64,000 nt of DNA, taken from NCBI GenBank assembly GCA_905479995.1, contig CAJQON010000003.1, forward strand, positions 1-64,000, read 5' to 3'. Positions within the stretch are counted from its first letter, which is position 1, and each line of letters begins with the position of its first letter. A program made the translations under genes and the position numbers. Positions 6,821 to 15,735 of this stretch are shown here, piece by piece. The notes under the pieces are model-generated. The model ran no database searches. It was not told the DNA's origin and worked only from the letters and a program-made list of their open reading frames with translations. This DNA comes from an uncultured Flavobacteriales bacterium (GTDB lineage: Bacteria > Bacteroidota > Bacteroidia > Flavobacteriales_E > Vicingaceae).

Positions 6821-9646
6821 TTAAATTTCTTCGGCTAAATACTTCGCTGTATGGCTTTTCTTATTACGTAAAATTTGCTTAAGGGTTCCTTCTACTACAA
6901 TTTCGCCACCATCATTACCAGCCTCTGGACCAATATCCACAATATGATCAGCTACTTTTATTATATCCATATTATGTTCAATAATCAACACCGTGTTACC
7001 TAAATCAACTAATTTATTTATTACTCCTAACAATACTTTTATGTCACTAAAATGAAGTCCCGTAGAAGGTTCATCTAAAATATAAAATGTTTTTCCTGTT
7101 TGTTTTTTCGATAATTCTGCGGCTAATTTTACCCTCTGAGCCTCTCCTCCAGATAATGTTGTTGATGGTTGTCCTAAATGGACATAGCCCAACCCAACGT
7201 CTTGTAAGGTTCTTATTTTAATAATGATTTGCGGTATATTTTCAAAAAATTCAACCGCATCATTAATCGTCAATTTAAGTACTTCACTAATCGACTTTCC
7301 TTTATACCTCACCTCCAGAGTTTCTCTATTAAAACGCTTTCCATTGCACTCGCTACACTCTACATAAACGTCAGGCAAAAAGTTCATTTCTATGGTTTTT
7401 AAACCTGCACCCTTACATGTTTCGCAACGGCCTCCTTTTACATTAAATGAAAATCGACCAGGTTTATAACCTCTAATTTTAGCTTCGGGCAAATTGCTAA
7501 ACAATGCTCTTATTTCAGTAAGAACTCCAGTATAAGTAGCAGGATTTGAACGTGGTGTTCTTCCAATTGGAGACTGATCAATATCAATAACTTTGTCTAT
7601 GTTTTCTAACCCAAGAATAGATTTATACTCCAATGGTTTCTTAACTGCCTTATAGACAAAATGGTTCAAAATTGGATATAGTGTTTCGTTAATTAGTGTG
7701 GATTTACCACTACCAGAGACTCCTGTCACACAAATCAATTTACCCAACGGAATTTTTAAGTTAACATTTTTAAGGTTGTTTCCCGATGCTCCTTTTAATT
7801 CTATGAATTGACCATTCCCTTCTCTCTCTTTTTTAGGGATCTCAATTTTAAACTTTCCGTTCAAAAATTTTGCCGTTTCGGAGGAGTCTTTTAAAAATTC
7901 TTTAGGACTTCCTTCAGAAACGACTTTACCACCGTTAATACCAGCTTTAGGGCCAATATCTATAATATGATCTGAAGCCATCATAATTTCTTTATCATGC
8001 TCTACCACTATTACAGAATTACCAATATCTCTCAACTCCTTTAGTGAAGTTATTAATTTATCATTATCTCTAGAATGCAGCCCTATACTCGGTTCATCTA
8101 AAATATACAATACATTTACCAACTGTGAGCCAATTTGAGTGGCCAATCGTATTCGTTGTGCTTCACCTCCCGAAAGCGTTCTAGAGCTCCTGTTGAGCGA
8201 CAAATAAGTCAACCCAACATCCAACAAAAATTTTACTCGAGTGTTAATTTCTTTAAGCACTTCTTTGGCAATAACTTGCTGATTTTTAGATAATTTATCA
8301 TAAAGTGTATTGGTCCAATTACTAAGAGTCAACAAGTCCATTTCTGCAATTTCTGAAATGGATTTATTGTCTACCAAAAAATACAATGACTCTTTTTTCA
8401 ATCTACTACCATTACAAGTTGAACATTTTACCTTATTCATAAAACTGGTAGCCCAACGACTAACTGTTTTACTTTTATTTTCTTCAAATTGTTTAACGAT
8501 AATGTTTACAATTCCTTCAAATTGAATGTCATAATTTGTAGTTGTTCCAGCAACTTCTTGGGTTAAATGAATGGTGTCGGATGATCCATTCAATAACACT
8601 TGGATAGCTTCTTCAGAAATATCGCTTATTGGCGTATTTAAATTAAAATTAAACTTTGCACCAATTGCTTCTATCTGCTTAAATGTCCAATTATTTTTAT
8701 ATTCTCCTAAAGGAATAATTCCTCCTTTTTTAATGGAGAGCTTATCGTTTGGGATTATTTTGTTTAAGTCTATTTCTGAAACCAATCCTAAACCACCACA
8801 ATTGCTGCATGCGCCATAGGGTGAATTAAATGAAAATAAATTAGGAGCTGGATCATCATAAGAAATACCAGTTGTAGGACACATTAGGTTTTTACTAAGT
8901 ATTGAAATTTTGTTGGCTTCTACATCATAAACCATTACGGAACCACTACTGTGTTTAACTGCAGTATTAACCGAATCTGAAATTCGTTTTTTATCTTCTT
9001 CTTTTACTTTTATTTGGTCAATTACAATTTCAATGTTATGGGTTTTGTATCTGTCTACCCGCATACCTTGAGTAATATTTGTCAACTCCCCATCTATCCT
9101 AACTTTTAAAAATCCTTGCTTTAAAATCTGCGTAAATAAATCTTGATAATGTCCTTTCCTTCCACGAACAACTGGAGCTAAAAGCATTAGCTTCTTATTA
9201 GCATATTCAGCTATAATTTGGTTGGTAATTTGGTCTGTGGTGTATTTTACCATCTTTTCTCCAGTGTTGTATGAAAAAGCCTCTGAAGCTCTTGCAAACA
9301 ATAAACGAAAGAAATCATAAACTTCGGTAATGGTACCTACTGTAGATCTTGGGTTTTTACTGATGGTTTTTTGCTCTATGGCAATAACTGGACTAAGGCC
9401 ACTAATCTTATCCACATCGGGTCGCTCCATGTTTCCCAGAAACTGACGAGCATAAGCCGAGAAAGTTTCTAAATAACGTCTTTGACCTTCGGCATAAATG
9501 GTGTCAAATGCCAATGAAGATTTTCCACTTCCGCTAACTCCGGTAATAACTACTAATTTATTTCTAGGAATGTCAACAGAGATGTCTTTAAGATTATGAA
9601 CCCTAGACCCTATAACTTCTATAAATTCATCCTTACTAATATCCAT
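6821..9646 (-). CDS. uvrA: Excinuclease ABC subunit UvrA
   Basis: 941 aa, the usual length. UvrA is the damage-recognising ATPase of nucleotide excision repair. Two ABC modules are visible: Walker A GVSGSGKSS at 36-44 with signature LSGGEAQRIRLA, and a second GVSGSGKST with LSGGEAQRVKLAAE. The C-terminal zinc module (CETCKGAG, then CSECNGKRF) is intact. The first zinc motif reads CPTTG before GACSNCGG, so one Cys of the usual CxxC pair is Thr; I believe this is common in Bacteroidota but cannot check. The gene starts 6 bases after the WecA-like gene stops, so it sits in the polysaccharide transcript. Confidence 0.97.
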   Translation of the reverse strand: MDISKDEFIEVIGSRVHNLKDISVDIPRNKLVVITGVSGSGKSSLAFDTIYAEGQRRYLETFSAYARQFLGNMERPDVDKISGLSPVIAIEQKTISKNPRSTVGTITEVYDFFRLLFARASEAFSYNTGEKMVKYTTDQITNQIIAEYANKKLMLLAPVVRGRKGHYQDLFTQILKQGFLKVRIDGELTNITQGMRVDRYKTHNIEIVIDQIKVKEEDKKRISDSVNTAVKHSSGSVMVYDVEANKISILSKNLMCPTTGISYDDPAPNLFSFNSPYGACSNCGGLGLVSEIDLNKIIPNDKLSIKKGGIIPLGEYKNNWTFKQIEAIGAKFNFNLNTPISDISEEAIQVLLNGSSDTIHLTQEVAGTTTNYDIQFEGIVNIIVKQFEENKSKTVSRWATSFMNKVKCSTCNGSRLKKESLYFLVDNKSISEIAEMDLLTLSNWTNTLYDKLSKNQQVIAKEVLKEINTRVKFLLDVGLTYLSLNRSSRTLSGGEAQRIRLATQIGSQLVNVLYILDEPSIGLHSRDNDKLITSLKELRDIGNSVIVVEHDKEIMMASDHIIDIGPKAGINGGKVVSEGSPKEFLKDSSETAKFLNGKFKIEIPKKEREGNGQFIELKGASGNNLKNVNLKIPLGKLICVTGVSGSGKSTLINETLYPILNHFVYKAVKKPLEYKSILGLENIDKVIDIDQSPIGRTPRSNPATYTGVLTEIRALFSNLPEAKIRGYKPGRFSFNVKGGRCETCKGAGLKTIEMNFLPDVYVECSECNGKRFNRETLEVRYKGKSISEVLKLTINDAVEFFENIPQIIIKIRTLQDVGLGYVHLGQPSTTLSGGEAQRVKLAAELSKKQTGKTFYILDEPSTGLHFSDIKVLLGVINKLVDLGNTVLIIEHNMDIIKVADHIVDIGPEAGNDGGEIVVEGTLKQILRNKKSHTAKYLAEEI

Positions 9647-9652
9647 ATCTAT

Positions 9653-10714
9653 TTACTCATCTTTAGGATTGTTTTTTAAAGCAATTGTAAATAAAACTCC
9701 AAAAACCAACAAAAAATAACCGATAAACAGCGCACTGTATAAATGGTTCCATTCCTTAACGCTAGAGATCACGTAAATTACTATTACCGAAGAAACAATT
9801 CCAATTAATGCTATAATTGCACCAACTTGTTTTTCGGAAAATCCGAGATAAGATAGGTGATGTGTTGTATGATCTTTTCCTCCAACAAAAGGTGAATTTC
9901 CTTTTCTTAATCTCTTAATTGTAACAGTTGTAGTATCTACTATAGGAATAATAAATGAAATTATTGGAATTAAAATTTGCCGCGAAACTACAAATTCACT
10001 TGTTGTAACAGGGTTCCATAAATAGTTTACACTTAATGCTGCCAACAATACGCCCAAATATTGACTACCGGTGTCGCCCATATACATTTTAGATGGATGC
10101 CAATTAAAGTATAAAAAGCCAAGTAATGAAGCTATAAGTCCTAATAGCATAGTCATTCCAATGGTATCAACCTCACCATTTAGCAACAATAAAAACATCA
10201 TGGTAAATGCAATAATTAAAGATACTGTTGTAGTAATTCCATCCATGTTATCTAACATGTTTATAGAATTCATCATTCCAACTACCCACACCATTGTAAG
10301 TCCATAATTTAATAAGTCGTGTTCAAAAAGATTAATATATGTTCCTGAGTAAATTAAAATAGCACCACACAGTAATTGTGTCAAGAATTTTAAAACAGGT
10401 CTTGTATTGTAAGCATCGTCTGCTAAGCCCATTAAAAATCCTAAAGAAGTTGCTCCAATTATTCCGGTAAATCTTAAATCCACCACAGTACCTTCATATG
10501 AAAAGATAAAGGAATGTAGGCTAATGGATAATAAAAAAACGATATAAAACCCCAATCCTCCAACAGCAGGCTTAACTTGATCACTCCATCTTATTGTTGT
10601 CTCATCTTGGTTTCTTATTCCAAGGTTCTTAACAAACCTCAACATTATGCTGTTGATTAGAATGGAAAAAAACAAAGCTCCACAGAAAAATAATATATGT
10701 TTTAACGAAAACAT
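9653..10714 (-). CDS. WecA/MraY-family undecaprenyl-phosphate sugar-1-phosphate transferase
   Basis: 353 aa, about ten membrane segments. It would start glycan assembly by moving a sugar-1-phosphate from a UDP-sugar to undecaprenyl phosphate at the inner membrane. Family motifs are visible: GLADDAYN (Mg-binding Asp pair), NSINMLDNMDGI, MYMGDTGSQ and PIVDTTTV, followed by the HxxH-type GGKDHTTHHLSYLG. The HTTHH loop favours the WecA/TagO branch over the murein enzyme MraY. It is 3 bases downstream of the 3,5-epimerase and 6 bases upstream of uvrA. It is the likely initiating enzyme for the polymer encoded nearby; the sugar transferred is unknown. Confidence 0.88.
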   Translation of the reverse strand: MFSLKHILFFCGALFFSILINSIMLRFVKNLGIRNQDETTIRWSDQVKPAVGGLGFYIVFLLSISLHSFIFSYEGTVVDLRFTGIIGATSLGFLMGLADDAYNTRPVLKFLTQLLCGAILIYSGTYINLFEHDLLNYGLTMVWVVGMMNSINMLDNMDGITTTVSLIIAFTMMFLLLLNGEVDTIGMTMLLGLIASLLGFLYFNWHPSKMYMGDTGSQYLGVLLAALSVNYLWNPVTTSEFVVSRQILIPIISFIIPIVDTTTVTIKRLRKGNSPFVGGKDHTTHHLSYLGFSEKQVGAIIALIGIVSSVIVIYVISSVKEWNHLYSALFIGYFLLVFGVLFTIALKNNPKDE

Positions 10715-10717
10715 TTT

Positions 10718-11260
10718 TTAAAATGGGGATTTAAATTGATTAAAACTTATTGCTATATTATCTTTATTAGAAATTACTGGAGCATCTATTCCCCAATCAA
10801 TATCCAATTCATTGTCTTTCCAAGACAAACAGTCTTCAGCGTTTTTTTCATAAAAGTTTGAACACTTATAAGAAAACACCGTATTTTCTTCCAATGCTAA
10901 AAAACCATGTGCAAACCCTTCGGGAACATAAAACATTTTACCGTTATTATCTGACAATAAAATAGAATAATGTTGGCCATAAGTTTTCGAGTCCTTTCTA
11001 ATATCAACTGCAACATCAAGTACACTTCCGCTTAAAACCCTAACAAGTTTTGCTTGAGCATATGGCGGTTTTTGAAAATGAAGTCCTCGTAATACGTTTT
11101 TATGGGAAACCGATTGATTGTCTTGAACAAACTTAGTAGATATCCCATTTTTTTCAAATAATTGCTCATTATATGATTCAAAGAAATGACCTCTCTCATC
11201 CGTAAAAACAACTGGTTCAACAACTACTAACCCTTCAATATCTGTCTTTAAAAACCTCAT
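10718..11260 (-). CDS. rfbC: dTDP-4-dehydrorhamnose 3,5-epimerase family protein (RfbC-like)
   Basis: 180 aa, full length for the cupin-fold RmlC family. The catalytic His is in LRGLHFQ (His61), and VLDVAVDIRKDSKTYG and FYVPEGFAHGFLAL are family blocks. It epimerises C3 and C5 of a 4-keto-6-deoxy sugar nucleotide. The start codon overlaps the wzc stop by one base (TAATG), indicating translational coupling. No rfbA, rfbB or rfbD is in the window, so a dTDP-rhamnose product is not proven; the other enzymes may be elsewhere, or the substrate may be a related sugar. Confidence 0.88.
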   Translation of the reverse strand: MRFLKTDIEGLVVVEPVVFTDERGHFFESYNEQLFEKNGISTKFVQDNQSVSHKNVLRGLHFQKPPYAQAKLVRVLSGSVLDVAVDIRKDSKTYGQHYSILLSDNNGKMFYVPEGFAHGFLALEENTVFSYKCSNFYEKNAEDCLSWKDNELDIDWGIDAPVISNKDNIAISFNQFKSPF

Positions 11261-13692
11261 TACCTATTGAATATTTTACTTAACCTACTTTTTTCTACGT
11301 CTGGACCATCATCATAGTAGCCTCCATAACCATAGCCATAACCATAACCATAACCACCACCATAACCATAACCATAACCGCCTCCATAAGATTTACTTCC
11401 AACTTCAACACTATTTAAAATAAGCGATAATTTTTTAATTCCATTATCTAAAACTAATCGATCAACATTTGATACAAAGTATTTTTTTGAATATTCATTT
11501 TTGAAAACATAGATAGGGAAATCTGCTTTTTTCAAAACCTCCATAGCATCAGAAACTAGACCAATTGGTGGATTATCGATAATTACAAAATCATACACCT
11601 GCTTTAATTCCTCAATAATTATATCAAGCTTCCCATTTATAATTAACTCTGATGGATTGGGAGGAACAGGTCCTGAAGTGATAAAGTCCAATCCTTCTTG
11701 CTCACTATTTTTAATACAATCATCAATTTTTGCTTCATCTATAAGCAAAGTACTCATCCCAACATTATTCTCTACACCAAAGCCTAAGTGAATTTTAGGT
11801 TTTCGCATATCTAAATCTAAGATTACTACCTTTTTTCCTGAGAAAGCAACTATTCCTGCAATATTAATGGCACAGAATGTTTTTCCTTCACCAGATATAG
11901 TTGAAGTAACAGCTAATATTTTCTTCCCTGGTTCATTTGATATAAATTGCATATTTGAACGTATGGCACGAAAAGACTCAGCTATAATAGATTTAGGGTT
12001 TTTATTAACAACAAGTTGAGATACAGGTATATTTTTCTTGTATCGTGGTACAATTCCTAAAATAGTTACCTCTGAATATGCCATCCAGATGATGTCGTCA
12101 ATAGATGAAATTGTATTCTTTAGTAAATATATTACTAACAACATTATAAGACTAAGTACCAATCCTGCCATTACTCCAAATAATATGAACAGTTTTTTGT
12201 TTGGATATATTGATAAGGATGGCACTACTGCTTCAGATAAAACTGTATGCTGGGAAACAAAACCTGCATCAGAAATGGAGTATTCTGTTCGTTTTTCCAT
12301 TAAAAGTGTAAAAAACTTTTCGTCAATTGATAGAATACGCTGCAATCTAGCATATTCTAATTCTTGAATAGGAACGCCTAAGAATTCTTTCTCCAAGCTC
12401 TCAACCTTAACAAGTAAGTCATTTCTTTTAGCAATTAACTTATTAGTTGAAGAAGCTATACTTTCGACCAATATTTTTTTCTGTACTTCAATTTTATGGT
12501 CTAGCAATTTAATCGTTTCACTATCTTTTGTAACATTGTACCTCATGTTCTCTTTAATAACTAAAAGCTCTTTAAGGTTTGTTATTAAAGACATAATCCC
12601 TACGGCATAATCTGTACCAGCCAATATTGGAAGTAGATCATATACATCTATATCTTCCGAATCTAGAGAAATTTTCTTAGTTACTTCAGAGAGTACTGAA
12701 ATCTGTAAATCCAAATCAATCAATTCATTTTCAAGCTTATTATTTCTATCAAAATAAACTGTAGATCTATCAATATTTGAAAATTTATTATCTTTTTGAA
12801 AATCTTGAATAGAGTTTTCAGACTTCTTTACTTTGTTATAGTATTTATCTAATTGATCATCTATAAAGCCTAAGGCTTTTTTAGAACTCTTTCTTCTCTC
12901 TTCAATGTCATAAACAATATATTCTTCTGCAACTGCACTAGCTACATCTGCACATTTTTCAGGGTTATTGTCTTGAAAAGAAATGTTTATCGTTTTTGCA
13001 CTCGGATTACTTGAAAAAACAGAGAGTCTATCAATATAAGAATTAGTCAAGTCATCTATATTGTTAAAAACAAAATACATTTCCTTTTCATTAATCAAAA
13101 CATCTTTATCAAAACTCCCTAATTGAATCACTTTAAACTTCGCCTTATTTATAATCACATCCTCACCAAATTTATATTCTCCTTTACTTTTGGTGTTTTG
13201 CATCAGGCTAAATCGGTTATCACCTAAAAATTTGATAAAAAAGACTTTACCGAATAGCGAATGATCAGTATTGGCGTATTCAATCTTTATCGGAGAGGAT
13301 TTATACATTTCATGGTCCAAAATTTCCCCTTTATTAAAGTAGGTAACCTCTAAAGGAAGTCTTTGTAAAGCTCTTCTAAACAAAAGCTTAGACTTCAATA
13401 CTTCTATGTCTTTAGCCAAATCATTAGATTCATGAAAATCATTCATATTCAATACCTGATTAGCAGTATTGACTGACCCTACTTGAAATGTTAAGCTAGA
13501 CTCATATACAGGTTCAGTATACCTAAGGTAAACAAGTACTGAAGAAACAGTTATAGCAATAATAGCAATAAACCAAAGTAAATTTCTCCTTAATAAATGA
13601 AGGAATAAAATTGGATCAGATTCTGTATTAAAATTTGATCTTTTACGTGATTTTTCGTCTTTTATTTTCTGAACTGTAGAACTTTCTTCCAT
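11260..13692 (-). CDS. Wzc-type polysaccharide co-polymerase with tyrosine autokinase domain (first copy)
   Basis: 810 aa. A Wzz-type periplasmic domain lies between membrane segments near 34-52 and 505-527 and contains long coiled-coil helices. A cytoplasmic BY-kinase follows, with Walker A STISGEGKT near 597, VVILDLDMRKP as Walker A', and FVIIDNPPIGLVSDA as Walker B. The C-terminus is a Tyr/Gly cluster (SYGGGYGYGYGGGYGYG region, ~764-794), the usual autophosphorylation tail. Such proteins control chain length and export of capsule or exopolysaccharide with Wza. It starts 9 bases after the wza stop. A related kinase lies at 27927-30341. Confidence 0.93.
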   Translation of the reverse strand: MEESSTVQKIKDEKSRKRSNFNTESDPILFLHLLRRNLLWFIAIIAITVSSVLVYLRYTEPVYESSLTFQVGSVNTANQVLNMNDFHESNDLAKDIEVLKSKLLFRRALQRLPLEVTYFNKGEILDHEMYKSSPIKIEYANTDHSLFGKVFFIKFLGDNRFSLMQNTKSKGEYKFGEDVIINKAKFKVIQLGSFDKDVLINEKEMYFVFNNIDDLTNSYIDRLSVFSSNPSAKTINISFQDNNPEKCADVASAVAEEYIVYDIEERRKSSKKALGFIDDQLDKYYNKVKKSENSIQDFQKDNKFSNIDRSTVYFDRNNKLENELIDLDLQISVLSEVTKKISLDSEDIDVYDLLPILAGTDYAVGIMSLITNLKELLVIKENMRYNVTKDSETIKLLDHKIEVQKKILVESIASSTNKLIAKRNDLLVKVESLEKEFLGVPIQELEYARLQRILSIDEKFFTLLMEKRTEYSISDAGFVSQHTVLSEAVVPSLSIYPNKKLFILFGVMAGLVLSLIMLLVIYLLKNTISSIDDIIWMAYSEVTILGIVPRYKKNIPVSQLVVNKNPKSIIAESFRAIRSNMQFISNEPGKKILAVTSTISGEGKTFCAINIAGIVAFSGKKVVILDLDMRKPKIHLGFGVENNVGMSTLLIDEAKIDDCIKNSEQEGLDFITSGPVPPNPSELIINGKLDIIIEELKQVYDFVIIDNPPIGLVSDAMEVLKKADFPIYVFKNEYSKKYFVSNVDRLVLDNGIKKLSLILNSVEVGSKSYGGGYGYGYGGGYGYGYGYGYGGYYDDGPDVEKSRLSKIFNR

Positions 13693-13701
13693 TAAAAAAG
13701 T

Positions 13702-14475
13702 TTATGGGTTTTGAGTATTACGAATCACAACGATTAATGTTATCGAACTAGCTACAAGACTTATCACAGGAGCAATATCTCTAATTAATTCTTGAAGATA
13801 ATCAGAACGTGGTTCAATGTAAATTATATCATTTGCCTGCAATACAAAATCTGATTTTGTTAATCCATTAATTGTACTAAAATCAAATAAAAACACTTGA
13901 GGATCTTTCAAATCCCCTCTAATTAGTTTAATTCTTTTAGCTTTTGCCAATTTGGTAAGTCCTCCAACAGCACCCAAAGCTTCAATTAACCTCATATTAC
14001 TATTGGCTAATGGTACAATTTGGGCTGCACCACTTCCTCCTGGGAAAACAGTAACTCTTTTATTTGTTACTAATGCCTTTACAAAAGGCTTTATGTAATA
14101 TTTAGCATAAAGTTCTTCTAACATAGCTTCCAGCTCTCTTATTGTTTTTCCTTTCACTTCAGTTTCACCTATAATGGGAAATCTAGCTATTCCGTTAAAA
14201 TCAACTAAGTACTGAACTGGAGCATTAGGTGAAAACCTAGAAGATTGCTCTGTAATTGCAGTTAAATCAACCAAGACACTCCCACTATTAGTATAAAGGC
14301 TAAATTCTATTATATCACTATTTGATATGATATATTCAACTTCTGTTTCTTTAGGAGGTTCATCAAATTGATAATTATTTGGTGTTCTCATCATAACACT
14401 AGAGTTATACTTACATGAAAACAGTGAAACAAGAATTAGAAGTATTCCTATTTGTTTTAGTTTATTAATTGTCAT
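13702..14475 (-). CDS. Wza-family polysaccharide export lipoprotein
   Basis: 257 aa. The signal peptide ends in a lipobox, VSLFSC, with the lipidated Cys at 21. A poly-export domain follows (EYIISNSDIIEFSLYTN, then VDFNGIARFPIIGETEVKGK) and a SLBB-like segment (PGGSGAAQIVPLANSN). A hydrophobic stretch at the C-terminus (SLVASSITLIVVI) would form the outer-membrane helix. It forms the export channel working with Wzc. It is shorter than E. coli Wza, as is common in Bacteroidota. It is 57 bases after the upstream glycosyltransferase, the widest gap in this run, and a -7-like TAGATTTG lies upstream at 14501-14508. Confidence 0.9.
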   Translation of the reverse strand: MTINKLKQIGILLILVSLFSCKYNSSVMMRTPNNYQFDEPPKETEVEYIISNSDIIEFSLYTNSGSVLVDLTAITEQSSRFSPNAPVQYLVDFNGIARFPIIGETEVKGKTIRELEAMLEELYAKYYIKPFVKALVTNKRVTVFPGGSGAAQIVPLANSNMRLIEALGAVGGLTKLAKAKRIKLIRGDLKDPQVFLFDFSTINGLTKSDFVLQANDIIYIEPRSDYLQELIRDIAPVISLVASSITLIVVIRNTQNP

Positions 14476-14500
14476 TATCTTTTATACTTGTTAATTGCAG

Positions 14501-14508
14501 CAAATCTA
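14501..14508 (-). promoter_or_regulatory. Possible internal -7 promoter element upstream of wza
   Basis: TAGATTTG on the minus strand matches the Bacteroidota -7 consensus TANNTTTG, about 25 bases before the wza ATG. No TTG is found at the expected -33 spacing, so support is weak. Confidence 0.25.
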
Positions 14509-14532
14509 TCAAAATTAAGTAAATACTGCCAC

Positions 14533-15735
14533 TTAATTGTTAATTAATAAGCGTTTATATAATTCTTCAACATCTCTCACCAGCCTAATATAACTAAACC
14601 TGTTTTCAACAAAAGGGTATCCTCTATTTCCCATCTCTTCTCTTAAGCTTTTATCCTCAATTAATTTTAGCAATAAGGCTGAGAACTTAATCTCTTCACC
14701 CACTTCGGTTATAAATGCTGTTTGATTTTCTATAGTTACGTTTTTCACCCCACCAACGTTGGTGGTAACTATTGGTTTATTACATGCTTGTGCTTCTATA
14801 AGACTAACTGGAGTACCTTCATTTAAGGAGGTTAAACTAATTACATCCAATCCAGCATTAGCCCAATCTATATTTTTTATCCAAGAAGTAAAGGTAACAT
14901 GGCACTTCTTTTTGTTTTTATTCCATTCTGTAGATTCCAGATCTAACTCATCACAAAGTTGTTTTAACCTATCTTTTTCTTCACCATCTCCAATAATAAA
15001 AAAACGAACATTTTGTGTTGTTTCTTTTAGCACTTTAGAAACTACATTTAAAAACATTTGATGATTTTTAATATCAACCAAACGACCAATTATCCCAATA
15101 GCAACTTCATCTTCATCCAACTGATATTCTGCTCTAAATGAGGACCTCTTCCCCTCCATATCCTCCTGAAATCTAGACAAATCGAAACCCAGTGGTACTA
15201 CTTCAATTTTATCTTTATCGCATATTTTATGCGTAAGCGATAATTCATCTTTCTGAATTTCGCTGATCGCAATAATTTTAGTTGATTTTTTTGATAAATA
15301 CCGTTCTAAGTTTTTGTAAAATTTAGTTTTAAGCGCGCCAAAATAAGAGTGAAAAACATGGCCATGAAAAGTATGAACAACAACTGGAACATTCATTTTT
15401 TTGGCAGCCATACGTCCTAAAAAACCAGCTTTTGAAGCATGAGTATGAACAATGTCGGGTTTAAATTCAGCTATTATTTTTTTAATTTTTTTATAAGCTA
15501 TCGTATCATTTTTACGATTTATACTCCGTTGCATTTCCGGAATCACAATTGCTTCTAAACCCAGTTTATCTAATATAAATTCCGAACTTTCTTCTTCTTC
15601 GTATTTAGCTCCACCTACTAGTAAGGTTTCAAAATCATCCGACAAGTACCTAGTAAGGTAGGCCGCATTATAAGTTGGTCCACCTATATTAAATCGGTTG
15701 ATTATTCTTAATACTTTTATTTTTTTAACTTCCAC
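14533..15735 (-). CDS. Glycosyltransferase family 4
   Basis: About 400 aa. It is a GT-B enzyme with N-terminal NRFNIGGPTYNAAYLTRYL, the acceptor-side HTHASKAGFLGRMAAKK and HTFHGHVFHSYFG, and the C-terminal EX7E donor motif in NEGTPVSLIEAQA. It transfers a sugar from a nucleotide donor to the growing lipid-linked chain. The frame stays open to a TTG at 15762, but I prefer the GTG at 15733-15735, which overlaps the asnB stop by one base (TAGTG) just as the next gene pair does. Sugar specificity cannot be read from sequence. Confidence 0.9.
   Translation of the reverse strand: MEVKKIKVLRIINRFNIGGPTYNAAYLTRYLSDDFETLLVGGAKYEEEESSEFILDKLGLEAIVIPEMQRSINRKNDTIAYKKIKKIIAEFKPDIVHTHASKAGFLGRMAAKKMNVPVVVHTFHGHVFHSYFGALKTKFYKNLERYLSKKSTKIIAISEIQKDELSLTHKICDKDKIEVVPLGFDLSRFQEDMEGKRSSFRAEYQLDEDEVAIGIIGRLVDIKNHQMFLNVVSKVLKETTQNVRFFIIGDGEEKDRLKQLCDELDLESTEWNKNKKKCHVTFTSWIKNIDWANAGLDVISLTSLNEGTPVSLIEAQACNKPIVTTNVGGVKNVTIENQTAFITEVGEEIKFSALLLKLIEDKSLREEMGNRGYPFVENRFSYIRLVRDVEELYKRLLINN

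Noticed and set aside
10718-11260. dTDP-rhamnose pathway inferred from the RfbC-like gene
   Set aside because: No rfbA, rfbB or rfbD is present here, and the family also acts on other sugars, so only the epimerase family is claimed.
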